Origin: Sphingopyxis macrogoltabida | GTDB taxonomy: Bacteria > Pseudomonadota > Alphaproteobacteria > Sphingomonadales > Sphingomonadaceae | Reading direction: 5' to 3' | Assembly: GCF_001314325.1 (NCBI RefSeq) | Contig: NZ_CP009430.1 | Coordinates: 248,001-312,000, forward strand | DNA length: 64,000 nt | Notes under the pieces: model-generated | Told to the model about the DNA's origin: nothing | What the model saw: only the letters and a program-made list of their open reading frames with translations | Databases searched by the model: none | Position numbers and translations under genes: made by a program | In this document: positions 48,150 to 56,110 of the stretch, in pieces | How the letters are laid out: each line of letters begins with the position of its first letter | Numbering within the stretch: the first letter of the stretch is position 1

Positions 48150-49037
48150 TCAGCCTGCCCGATTGGCCTTGTCGCGCTGCGTGGATTGCTCGATCGCCTC
48201 GCGCGCGGTCTGCCACTGCGCGTCGGTCATGCCGGTCAGGTCGGCGAAGGTGCCGGGGCCGGCGAGATGCTGGCCGCCGTCGATCGCGATCGTCTGTCCG
48301 GTGAGATAGTCGCACCCGTCCGAGAACAGGAAGGTGATGAGGTTCTGGAGTTCGGGCATCGCCCCGTAGCGCCGGAGCGGCACCGTCTCTTCACTCGTCG
48401 CCGACGATTTCGCATCGGGGATCGGATTGAGTTTCTCCCAGGCGCTTTCGGTCGGAAAGGGTCCGGGGGCGGTCGCGTTGAGGCGGATGCCATAAGGCCC
48501 CCATTCGACCGCGAGCGACATGGTCATGGCGTGGAGCGCGGTCTTCGCCATCGCCGAGGGAACGACGAAGGCCGAACCCGTCCACACCCAGGTGACGAGG
48601 TTGCTGACCACCGACCCCTTGATGCCTTCGTCGATCCAGCGTTTGCCGAGAGCGAGCGTGACGTGGAAGCTGCCGTCCATCACCGTCGAGGTGATGGCGC
48701 GAAAGCCGCGCGGGCTCAGCCCCTTGGTCGGCGCGATGAAGTTGGCGGCGGCGTTGTTGAGGAGGCTGGTGACCGGTCCGACCTTCCACATCGCCTCGAC
48801 CATCGCGTCGACCTGATCGGCGTCGCGGATGTCACAAGTATGCCAATGTACCTTTCCGGGGTTCTCCAGCGCGATCTCGGCAGCGGCGGCTTCGAGGACG
48901 TTAGCGCGGCGGCCGCAGATATGGACCGTCGCCCCTTTGGCAGCCAGCGCCTTCGAGATTTCGAGGCCTAGCCCTGATCCGCCGCCGGTCACGAGAATGG
49001 ATTTGCCCGCGAGCACGTCGGACCGGAATATGTCCAT
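48150..49037 (-). CDS. SDR oxidoreductase, dienoyl-CoA-reductase-like
   Basis: A 295-residue SDR. VTGGGSGLGLEISKAL binds the nucleotide, and NNAAANFIAPTKGLSPRGF is typical of 2,4-dienoyl-CoA reductases. The active site FVVPSAMAKTALHAMTMSLA has the Lys but no Tyr four residues earlier, followed by WGPYGIRLNATAPGPF. It is the first gene of the large minus-strand operon, and the promoter dyad GTAAGCCAGTTTAC lies 56 bp upstream. It probably reduces an unsaturated CoA ester formed from the ring or side chain. Confidence 0.83.
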   Translation of the reverse strand: MDIFRSDVLAGKSILVTGGGSGLGLEISKALAAKGATVHICGRRANVLEAAAAEIALENPGKVHWHTCDIRDADQVDAMVEAMWKVGPVTSLLNNAAANFIAPTKGLSPRGFRAITSTVMDGSFHVTLALGKRWIDEGIKGSVVSNLVTWVWTGSAFVVPSAMAKTALHAMTMSLAVEWGPYGIRLNATAPGPFPTESAWEKLNPIPDAKSSATSEETVPLRRYGAMPELQNLITFLFSDGCDYLTGQTIAIDGGQHLAGPGTFADLTGMTDAQWQTAREAIEQSTQRDKANRAG

Positions 49038-49093
49038 GGTGAACCTCTTCCCCGTTTGATTTCTGGCAAGCGACTTGGCGTCGCCCTAATTTC

Positions 49094-49107
49094 GTAAGCC
49101 AGTTTAC
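49094..49107. promoter_or_regulatory. Dyad GTAAG-CCA-GTTTAC between two divergent operons
   Basis: This dyad lies in the 137-bp region between the minus-strand operon (start 49037) and the plus-strand operon (start 49175). The same 14-bp pattern GTAAG-N3-GTTTAC is found at 61915-61928 and, less exactly, at 6153-6166. It is a candidate operator for co-control of the CoA-ester island and the racemase. Confidence 0.6.
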
Positions 49108-49174
49108 AACTTCAAAAATTGCTGTCAAGGATGGTTGCAGGAAACAACTGAACAATGGCGGGAGGTAGCAAGAG

Positions 49175-50605
49175 GTGACCCATCAACCGGGGTCGATTGT
49201 GGCTGTCGGCGGCTATTTGCCGCTGCTGCGCCTGGACCGGGCGCAGGCTGCCAGATCGCTGAAACATTTCGGACTCGGCGGACGCCAGGCGGGCTATCGC
49301 GCCGTCGCGGGTTGGGACGAGGATGCCTTCACGCTCGCCGCCGAAGCGAGTCGGGCGCTCACCGAGTCGGCGCCCGCGCGCATCTGCTTCGCATCGACCT
49401 CGGCGCCCTTCATCGACCGCGCGCATGCGAGCCTGCTCGTCGACGCGCTGGCGCTGCCGCTCACGACGCGCACGCTCGATGTCGCCGGGAGCCGGCGCTG
49501 CGCGGTCGCGGCACTGCTCGACACGTTGCTCGGCGCCGACGACAGCGTGATTGCGGCGGGCGAGCGGCGTCCGGCGAAGCCCGGCAGCCCGGCGCATCTG
49601 GCCTATGGCGACGGCGGCAGCGCGGTGCGCACGGGTAGCGATGGGCCTGCGAAGCTCGTCGGCTGGGCCTCGCAGGCGCACGACCTGCTCGACAGCTACG
49701 CCTCGCGCGGTCACGAAACCGCTTATCCGAGCGAAGAGCGCTTCGTGCGCGACATTGCGAGCAGCGCGATCATCGCTCCGGCGATCAACGATGCCTGCGC
49801 GAAGGCCGGGATCGCCGCCGGCGATGTGAAATGGGCGGCGGTCCACGAGCCGCTCTCAGGCATGTGGAAAGATATCGCGCGCCGCACCGGCATCACCGCG
49901 CCAAACCTTGCCGCCACCCTCGCCGAGCAGGCGGGCGATCTTGGCGCCGCGCATGCGCTGTTCGCGCTCGGCCTCGCGTTCGACGCCGCGCGTCCGGGCG
50001 ACCATGTCCTGCTCGCGGGCTTTGGCAGCGGCTGCGACGCGCTGATTTTCCGCGTCGATGCCAAAGTGCCCGGCGCGAGCTCGGTCCGGGCGGCGCTCGG
50101 CGCGGGCGAGGCGTTGACCGACTATGTCCGCTTCCTCTCGCTCAGCGGCGGCGTCGATCTCGATTTCGGGGTCCGCTCCGAATTCGAACAAAAGGCGCAG
50201 GCGACTGTGGTCGAGCGCTATGGCCGCGACACGCTCGGCTTCATCGGGGGCCGCGACGAGCAGGGCAATGTCCAGTTCCCCAAGACCCCTATCCCCGTGC
50301 GTCCCGGCGCCACGGGACGCGAGGCGCTCGAGGATGTGCGGCTGGCCGATCTGCCGGCGAAGGTCGCGTCGGTCACCGCCGACCGCCTGAACTACACGCC
50401 CGACCCACCCTTCTGGTTCGGGCTCGTGCAGTTCGACAATGGCGCGCGCATCCTGATGGAGCTCACCGACGCTAGCGGCGCCGGCTTTGCGGTCGGCGAC
50501 GCGCTCGGCATGCGCCTGCGGATCAAGTCAATCGACAAAAAGCGCGGCATGCGGACCTATTTCTGGAAAGGTGCGCCCGCCCAGCGGCCGCAGATGGAGG
50601 CCTGA
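49175..50605 (+). CDS. HMG-CoA-synthase-like domain fused to a DUF35-type OB domain
   Basis: A 476-residue two-domain protein. Residues 1-~340 have the thiolase-superfamily HMG-CoA synthase fold: VGGYLPLLRLDR, GWDEDAFTLAAEASRAL, a Cys109 in AGSRRCAVAALLD near the expected nucleophile, and AAVHEPLSGM for the His region. Residues ~395-470 (NYTPDPPFWFGLVQFDNGAR, LMELTDASG, VGDALGMRLRI) match the OB part of DUF35 proteins that bridge thiolases and HMG-CoA synthase in archaea. The zinc-ribbon half of DUF35 is not visible. GTG follows GGGAGG. With the thiolase encoded 3 bp later it may form a two-protein version of that complex, doing C-C bond making or breaking on CoA esters. Confidence 0.75.
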   Translation: MTHQPGSIVAVGGYLPLLRLDRAQAARSLKHFGLGGRQAGYRAVAGWDEDAFTLAAEASRALTESAPARICFASTSAPFIDRAHASLLVDALALPLTTRTLDVAGSRRCAVAALLDTLLGADDSVIAAGERRPAKPGSPAHLAYGDGGSAVRTGSDGPAKLVGWASQAHDLLDSYASRGHETAYPSEERFVRDIASSAIIAPAINDACAKAGIAAGDVKWAAVHEPLSGMWKDIARRTGITAPNLAATLAEQAGDLGAAHALFALGLAFDAARPGDHVLLAGFGSGCDALIFRVDAKVPGASSVRAALGAGEALTDYVRFLSLSGGVDLDFGVRSEFEQKAQATVVERYGRDTLGFIGGRDEQGNVQFPKTPIPVRPGATGREALEDVRLADLPAKVASVTADRLNYTPDPPFWFGLVQFDNGARILMELTDASGAGFAVGDALGMRLRIKSIDKKRGMRTYFWKGAPAQRPQMEA

Positions 50606-50608
50606 GCG

Positions 50609-51808
50609 ATGGCGACGGGTATCAAGGACAGGGTCGCGATCATCGGTATGGGCTGCTCGGTCTTCGGCGAACGCTGGGACCGCGGCGCCGACGATCTGAT
50701 GATCGAGGCGTTCGAAGAAGCGATCGGCGACGCCGGCATCGACCGCAGCCAGATCGAGGCGGCGTGGATGGGCAATGCGCTCGACGACATCAATGTCGGC
50801 AACAGCGCCCTCCCCCTCGCTCATGCGCTCCGGCTTCAGACCATCCCGGTGAGCCGGGTCGAGAATATGTGCGCGACGGGCACCGAGGCGCTGCGCGCCG
50901 CGGTCTATGCCGTCGCCTCGGGCGCGATCGACTTCGGGCTCGCGCTCGGCGTCGAGAAATTGAAGGACACGGGCTATGGCGGCTTGCCGCTCCGGACCAA
51001 GGGCCTCGCGAACGATTTGTGGATGCCTTATGGTTCGGCGCCGGGTACCTTCGCGCAGCTCGCCGGCGCCTATAGCGCCGCACACGGCCTCGACGGCGGC
51101 GATCTCAAGCGTGCGATGGGGCATGTGAGCTGGAAGAGCCACCAGAATGGCGCACTTCATGGCAAGGCGCATCTCAGAAAAGCGGTCGAGATGGAGACGA
51201 TCCTGAAAGCTCCGATGATCGCCGATCCGCTCGGGCTGTTCGACTGCTGCGGCGTCTCCGACGGTGCGGCCTGCGCGATCGTGACGACCCCCGAGATCGC
51301 CAAAAGCCTCGGTATCGACAATCCGGTCACGGTGAAAGCGATCCAGCTCTCGGCGAGCAACGGCTGGGAGATGGGGTATGGCGAATGGGACGGTGCCTCG
51401 GTGCGCAACACCCAGGTCGCCGCCAAGCGCGCCTATGCCGAGGCTGGCATCGCCGATCCGCGCGCCGAGATTTCGCTGACCGAGGTCCATGACTGTTTCT
51501 CGGTGACCGAGCTGGTGACGATGGAAGATCTCGGCCTCTCGGATTCGGGCCGCGCGGTGTTCGACATTCTCGACGGCAAATATGATCGCGGCGGCGCGAT
51601 CCCGTGCCAGACCGATGGCGGCCTCAAATGTTTCGGCCATCCGGTCGGCGCGTCGGGCCTGCGTATGGCTTATGAGGTCTATAACCAGCTTCGCGGACGC
51701 GCCGGCGACCGGCAGCTTTCGCAGGTCGATTTCGGGCTGACGCACAATCTTGGCGGCGCGCCGTTCAACAGCGTCGCGGCGGTCTCGATCCTCGGCCGCC
51801 TCGACTAG
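50609..51808 (+). CDS. Thiolase-family acyltransferase (SCP-x/acetyl-CoA acetyltransferase type)
   Basis: A 399-residue thiolase-fold enzyme. The nucleophile Cys88 is in VENMCATGTEAL. The histidine is in EVHDCFSVTEL, and the second Cys/His region is LKCFGHPVGASGLR. The HDCF and GHPxGASG patterns place it in the SCP-x-like group that works with DUF35/OB partners, either as a thiolase or as a retro-aldolase in sterol side-chain degradation. It starts 3 bp after the HMG-CoA-synthase/OB fusion gene. It probably cleaves a beta-ketoacyl-CoA or beta-hydroxyacyl-CoA of the pathway. Confidence 0.88.
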   Translation: MATGIKDRVAIIGMGCSVFGERWDRGADDLMIEAFEEAIGDAGIDRSQIEAAWMGNALDDINVGNSALPLAHALRLQTIPVSRVENMCATGTEALRAAVYAVASGAIDFGLALGVEKLKDTGYGGLPLRTKGLANDLWMPYGSAPGTFAQLAGAYSAAHGLDGGDLKRAMGHVSWKSHQNGALHGKAHLRKAVEMETILKAPMIADPLGLFDCCGVSDGAACAIVTTPEIAKSLGIDNPVTVKAIQLSASNGWEMGYGEWDGASVRNTQVAAKRAYAEAGIADPRAEISLTEVHDCFSVTELVTMEDLGLSDSGRAVFDILDGKYDRGGAIPCQTDGGLKCFGHPVGASGLRMAYEVYNQLRGRAGDRQLSQVDFGLTHNLGGAPFNSVAAVSILGRLD

Positions 51809-51819
51809 GGAGAGAATAG

Positions 51820-52272
51820 ATGGCGGGACTTTATTTCGAGCAGTTCAGCGTGGGCCAGGCTTTCGATCACGAGATCCGCCGCACGGTGACCGACATGGAC
51901 AATATATTGTTCAGCTCGCTCACCTATAATCCGGCGGCGATCCATATCGATCATGCCTATGCGGCGACGACCGAGTTCGGCAAGCCGCTGATGAACTCGA
52001 TCTTCACCCTCGGGCTCGTCATCGGGCTGTCGGTGCAAGACACGACGCTCGGCACGACGATCGCCAATCTCGGGATGAGCGAGACGACCTTCCCCAAGCC
52101 GGTCTTCGCCGGCGACACGATCCGCGCGCGCACCACGGTGCTCGAGCTCAGGGACAGCAAGTCGCGGCCGACGCAGGGCATCGTCACCTTCGAGCATATC
52201 GGGCTCAACCAGAAGGACGAGATCGTCTGCCGCACGCTGCGCGGCGCACTGATGATGCGGAGCCCCGCGTGA
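51820..52272 (+). CDS. MaoC-family dehydratase/hydratase
   Basis: A 150-residue hotdog protein. The hydratase motif region SLTYNPAAIHIDHAYAATTE holds the Asn/Asp-His pair, and KPVFAGDTIRARTTV is the following conserved turn. It would hydrate an enoyl-CoA or dehydrate a hydroxyacyl-CoA. It stands next to a CitE-like lyase gene, and this pairing is common in methylmalyl-CoA/mesaconyl-CoA chemistry. ATG follows GGGAGAG. The stop overlaps the next start (GTGA). Confidence 0.87.
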   Translation: MAGLYFEQFSVGQAFDHEIRRTVTDMDNILFSSLTYNPAAIHIDHAYAATTEFGKPLMNSIFTLGLVIGLSVQDTTLGTTIANLGMSETTFPKPVFAGDTIRARTTVLELRDSKSRPTQGIVTFEHIGLNQKDEIVCRTLRGALMMRSPA

Positions 52273-53132
52273 GGCTTCGCTCGCTCCTCTTCGTGCCCGG
52301 CGACAGCGAGAAGAAATTCGTCAAGGCCAGCGGCATCGGCGCCGACGTCCTGATCCTCGACCTCGAGGACAGCGTCGCGCCAAGCATGAAAGAGGCCGCG
52401 CGCGCGCAGGTCGCCGCGCTCCTCGACGACAGGAGCGAGCATGACTGGTCCTTCTTCGTGCGGGTGAACCCCTTCGACACCGGCCTGACTTTCGACGATC
52501 TCGCGGCGGTGGTGAAGCCGGGGCTCGACGGGCTGCTCATCCCGAAGGCCAATGGCGCTGCCGATATCGAACGGATCGGACAGGAGCTCGACCGCCTCGA
52601 GGCCAAGGCCGGAATGGAGCAAGGCAGTGTCAAGATCGCCGTCGTCGCGACCGAGACCCCGCTCGCAATGTTCAACCTCGGCAGCTACGCGCCGCCGCAT
52701 CCGCGGCTTGTTGCGCTCACCTGGGGCGCCGAAGATCTCGCCGCCGCGATCGGCGCAACGGGCAATAAGGAAGAGGACGGCCACTGGACCGATCCCTACC
52801 GCCTCGCCCGCTCGCTCTGTCTCTATGCCTCGGCCGCGGCAGGCGTCGCGCCGGTCGACACGCTTTATGCCGATTTCCGCAACCCCGAAGGGCTCGAGGC
52901 CGATTGCCGCCGCGCGCGCCGCGACGGCTTCACCGGGCGCATCGCGATCCATCCCGACCAGGTCGCGATCATCAACCGCTGCTTCAGCCCCTCGGACGAG
53001 GAGATCGCCGAGGCGCAGAAGATCGTCGATGCCTTTGCCGCGAACCCCGATGCGGGAACGCTCGGCATCGACGGGAAAATGGTCGACATCCCGCATTTGA
53101 AGGCCGCGCGCCGCACGCTTGCCAGCGCCTGA
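52269..53132 (+). CDS. CoA-ester lyase, CitE/malyl-CoA-lyase-like
   Basis: A 287-residue TIM-barrel lyase. RSLLFVPGDSEKKFVKA, LILDLEDSVAP with the metal-binding Glu/Asp, VVATETPLAMFNLGSY and LTWGAEDLAAAIGA are the family's motifs. GRIAIHPDQVAIIN is near the C-terminus. It would cleave a beta-hydroxy-alpha-substituted acyl-CoA (such as a methylmalyl-CoA) into glyoxylate and a shorter acyl-CoA, or hydrolyse a malyl-type thioester. The GTG start overlaps the MaoC stop. Together the two genes suggest an add-water-then-cleave step. Confidence 0.88.
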   Translation: MRLRSLLFVPGDSEKKFVKASGIGADVLILDLEDSVAPSMKEAARAQVAALLDDRSEHDWSFFVRVNPFDTGLTFDDLAAVVKPGLDGLLIPKANGAADIERIGQELDRLEAKAGMEQGSVKIAVVATETPLAMFNLGSYAPPHPRLVALTWGAEDLAAAIGATGNKEEDGHWTDPYRLARSLCLYASAAAGVAPVDTLYADFRNPEGLEADCRRARRDGFTGRIAIHPDQVAIINRCFSPSDEEIAEAQKIVDAFAANPDAGTLGIDGKMVDIPHLKAARRTLASA

Positions 53133-53147
53133 CCACGGAGAGAGGTT

Positions 53148-54326
53148 ATGACTGCCACCCGCCCGCTTCCCACCGAAGACGATCTCGCCGCGATCCGCGA
53201 AGGCGTCCGCGCCGTCTGCGCGCCGTTCGACGATGAATATTGGCTCGACCGCGACAATACCGGCGAGTTTCCGAAGGATTTCCACCGCGCCATGGCGGAC
53301 GGCGGCTGGCTCGGCATCACCATGCCCGAGGAATATGGCGGCTCGGGCCTCGGGGTCACCGAGGCGATGACGATGATGAACGAAGTGGCCGCGTCGGGCG
53401 GCGGCTTCGCCGCGGCCTCGACGATCCATATCAATCTGTTCGGCCCGCACCCGATCGTCGTGAAAGGCACGCCCGAGCAGAAGGCGCGTTGGGTCCCCCG
53501 GCTGGTCGCCGGCGAGGACCAGTGCTGCTTCGGCTTCACCGAACCCGATGCGGGGCTCAACACGACGCGGATCAAGACCTTCGCCGAGAAGGTGCCGGGC
53601 GGTTATGTCGTGAACGGGCAGAAGGTCTGGACCTCGACCGCACAGGTCGCGAACAAGATCATGCTGCTCACGCGCACGACCAAGTTCGAGGATTGCGCCA
53701 AGCCCACCGACGGTATCACCATCTTTTACACCGACCTCGACCGCGCCAAGATCGACGTCCATCTCATCCCCAAGATGGGCCGCAAGGCCGTCGATTCGAA
53801 CGCGATCTTCATCGACGGCCTGTTCATTCCCGAAGAGGACCGGATCGGTGAGGAGGGCAAGGGCTTCTCCTACATCCTTCACAGTCTCAACCCCGAGCGG
53901 GTGCTGATCGGCGCCGAGGCGATCGGTATCGGCCGCGACGCGCTGCGGCGCGCGACCCAATATGCCAAGGAGCGCATCGTGTTCGACCGCCCGATCGGAC
54001 AGAACCAGGGCATCCAGCATCCGCTCGCCGAGAAATGGATGTATCTGGAATCGGCTTGGCTGATGGTCGAAAAGGCCGCGCGCCTCTATGACAGCGGTCT
54101 GCCCTGCGGCGCCGAGGCGAACAGCGCCAAGTTCCTCGCCGCACGCGCGTGCCACGATGCCGCCTGGCAGGCGGTCGCGACGCATGGCGGCTTCGGCTAC
54201 GCCAAGGAATATCATGTCGAGCGGCTCTACCGCGAAAGCGCGCTGACCCGCCTCGCCCCGATCACCGAGCAGCTGATCATGAGCTTCATCGCCGAGAAGG
54301 TGCTCGATCTCCCCAAAAGCTATTGA
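53148..54326 (+). CDS. Acyl-CoA dehydrogenase
   Basis: A 392-residue FAD enzyme. CFGFTEPDAGLNTT is the FAD/acyl-CoA motif, with Leu-Asn where GSD is usual. SLNPERVLIGAEAIG carries a Glu on the helix used by long-chain and isovaleryl types. The C-terminal RLAPITEQLIMSFIAEKVL lacks the medium-chain catalytic Glu. THGGFGYAKEYHVERL forms the loop near adenine. It is a second dehydrogenase of the island, on the plus-strand operon, and may act on a later or shorter intermediate than the one at 46955. ATG follows GGAGAGAGG. Confidence 0.9.
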   Translation: MTATRPLPTEDDLAAIREGVRAVCAPFDDEYWLDRDNTGEFPKDFHRAMADGGWLGITMPEEYGGSGLGVTEAMTMMNEVAASGGGFAAASTIHINLFGPHPIVVKGTPEQKARWVPRLVAGEDQCCFGFTEPDAGLNTTRIKTFAEKVPGGYVVNGQKVWTSTAQVANKIMLLTRTTKFEDCAKPTDGITIFYTDLDRAKIDVHLIPKMGRKAVDSNAIFIDGLFIPEEDRIGEEGKGFSYILHSLNPERVLIGAEAIGIGRDALRRATQYAKERIVFDRPIGQNQGIQHPLAEKWMYLESAWLMVEKAARLYDSGLPCGAEANSAKFLAARACHDAAWQAVATHGGFGYAKEYHVERLYRESALTRLAPITEQLIMSFIAEKVLDLPKSY

Positions 54327-54337
54327 GGACGAAACAT

Positions 54338-55252
54338 ATGGGAATGATGGACGGAAAAGCCGTGCTGGTGACCGGCGCGGGACGCGGCGTCGGCCGCGGT
54401 ATCGCGCTCGAGATGGCGAAGGCCGGCGCCGCGGTGGTGGCCAACGACCTCGGCGTATCGCTGACCGGCGAGGGCGGCGACGAAGGCTCGCCCGCCGAAC
54501 AGGTGGTCGCCGAGATCGTCGCAATGGGCGGCAAGGCGGTTGCCAATCATGACAGCGTCGCCGACTGGGACGGCGCCTGCGCGATGGTCAAGGCCGCGGT
54601 CGACGGCTTCGGCCGCATCGACGCGGTAGTGAACAACGCCGGGAACCTGCGCGACGTCTATTTCCACAAGATGGGCCCCGACGATTTCGACGCGGTGCTC
54701 GCCGTGCATTTGAAGGGCAGCTTCAACACGAGCCGCGCCGCCGCCCCTTTCTTCAAGGAGCAGGCGTCGGGCGCCTATGTCCATATGACCTCGACGAGCG
54801 GGCTCATCGGCAATTTCGGGCAGGCCAATTATGCCGCGGCCAAACTCGGCATCGTCGGCCTCTCGAAATCGATCGCGCTCGACATGCAGCGCTTCGGCGT
54901 GCGCTCGAACGCGATCGCGCCCTTCGCCTGGACGCGCATGATCGACTCGATCCCGACCGATACGCCCGAGCAGCAGAAGCGCGTCGACGGCCTCAAGAAG
55001 CTCGAGGCCGACAAGATTGCCCCCTTCGTCGTCGCGCTCACCGGCGATGCCGGCGCCAAGGTGACCGGGCAGATCTTCGCGGTGCGCAACAACGAGATCT
55101 TCCTCTTCTCGCAGCCGCGCCCGATCCGTACCGCGCACACCGCCGACGGCTGGACCCCCGAGACGGTCGCCGAGCGCGTCTTCGACCAGTTCGCGAACGA
55201 CTTCTACCCGCTGCACCGCTCGGCCGACGTCTTCACCTGGGAACCGGTCTGA
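54338..55252 (+). CDS. 3-Hydroxyacyl-CoA dehydrogenase, MFE-2 N-terminal type SDR
   Basis: A 304-residue SDR. VTGAGRGVGRGIALEMAKAGA with AAVVANDLGVS is the extended cofactor site of the multifunctional-enzyme-2 family. The active site has Ser in HMTSTSGLIGNFGQ and intact Tyr-Lys in ANYAAAKLG. The C-terminal tail (residues ~240-304) matches the extra region of this family. It oxidises 3R-hydroxyacyl-CoA to 3-ketoacyl-CoA. ATG 54338 after GAGGA is chosen; the frame continues upstream inside the dehydrogenase without homology. The hydratase partner of MFE-2 is the next gene, 3 bp later, giving a split MFE-2. Confidence 0.88.
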   Translation: MGMMDGKAVLVTGAGRGVGRGIALEMAKAGAAVVANDLGVSLTGEGGDEGSPAEQVVAEIVAMGGKAVANHDSVADWDGACAMVKAAVDGFGRIDAVVNNAGNLRDVYFHKMGPDDFDAVLAVHLKGSFNTSRAAAPFFKEQASGAYVHMTSTSGLIGNFGQANYAAAKLGIVGLSKSIALDMQRFGVRSNAIAPFAWTRMIDSIPTDTPEQQKRVDGLKKLEADKIAPFVVALTGDAGAKVTGQIFAVRNNEIFLFSQPRPIRTAHTADGWTPETVAERVFDQFANDFYPLHRSADVFTWEPV

Positions 55253-55255
55253 TCC

Positions 55256-56110
55256 ATGACCTTCCGGCCCGATCGCATCCTCGCGCATGATTTCGGCGAA
55301 GCGCGGCAGAGCTACATCGCGCGCGATGCCATCCTCTATGCGCTCGGCGTCGGGCTCGGCCACGACCCGCTGGACGAGGGAGACCTCGCCTTTCTCGACG
55401 AGACAAGGCTGTCGGTCCTCCCGACCTTCGCGGTCACGCTCTGCTCGCCCGGCATGTGGATCCGCGACGCCGCCTTCGGCGTCGACTTCCGCCGCCTCGT
55501 GCACAGCGCGCAGGCCGCAACCTTTCATGCGCCGCTTTCCCCAAGCGCAGATGTCCTCGGGACAGCGCGGGTCGTCGGCCTCACCGACCGCGGTGAGGGC
55601 CGCGGCGCGATCCTCGAGCTCGAGCGCCAGATCGCCAATGCCGCCGACGGCACCACCTATTGCACGCTTCGCCAGACGCTCTTGCTGCGCGGCAACGGCG
55701 GCTTCGGTGGTCCTGCGGCGCCTCGCGCATCGACGGTCATCCCAGAGACGGCGCCGGGCGCCCAAACAAGCACCTCCCTCTCGCCGCGCGCCGCGCTGAT
55801 CTACCGCCTCTCGGGCGACTGGAACCCGCTCCATATCGACCCCGCTTTTGCCAGGTCGGCGGGCTTCGACCGGCCGATCATGCACGGCCTTGGCAGCTAT
55901 GGCGTCGCAGGCGCGGCATTATCGCGCGCGCTGGGCCGCAACCCCGCCGAGACGAGCGCGCTCTCCTGCCGTTTTTCCGGCATCGTCTTTCCCGGCGACA
56001 CGCTTGCGTTCAGCATCTGGCCGGACGCACACGGCGCCGCCTTCCGCGCCCATGTCGGCGAGCGCCTCGTCCTCGACGAGGGCCGGATCGCCTGGCGGAG
56101 CGCCGCATGA
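55256..56110 (+). CDS. MaoC/enoyl-CoA hydratase 2-like protein
   Basis: A 284-residue double-hotdog protein. The catalytic (R)-hydratase motif YRLSGDWNPLHIDPAFARSA with GFDRPIMHGL is in the C-terminal half. The N-terminal half lacks it and forms the substrate-binding hotdog, as in hydratase 2 of MFE-2. It would convert trans-2-enoyl-CoA to 3R-hydroxyacyl-CoA, the substrate of the preceding SDR. The stop overlaps the next start (ATGA). Confidence 0.88.
   Translation: MTFRPDRILAHDFGEARQSYIARDAILYALGVGLGHDPLDEGDLAFLDETRLSVLPTFAVTLCSPGMWIRDAAFGVDFRRLVHSAQAATFHAPLSPSADVLGTARVVGLTDRGEGRGAILELERQIANAADGTTYCTLRQTLLLRGNGGFGGPAAPRASTVIPETAPGAQTSTSLSPRAALIYRLSGDWNPLHIDPAFARSAGFDRPIMHGLGSYGVAGAALSRALGRNPAETSALSCRFSGIVFPGDTLAFSIWPDAHGAAFRAHVGERLVLDEGRIAWRSAA

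Noticed and set aside
51957..54524. 855-codon minus-strand open frame opposite MaoC, lyase and dehydrogenase genes
   Set aside because: Same GC-driven shadow. The plus-strand proteins have complete active-site motifs and overlapping starts and stops.
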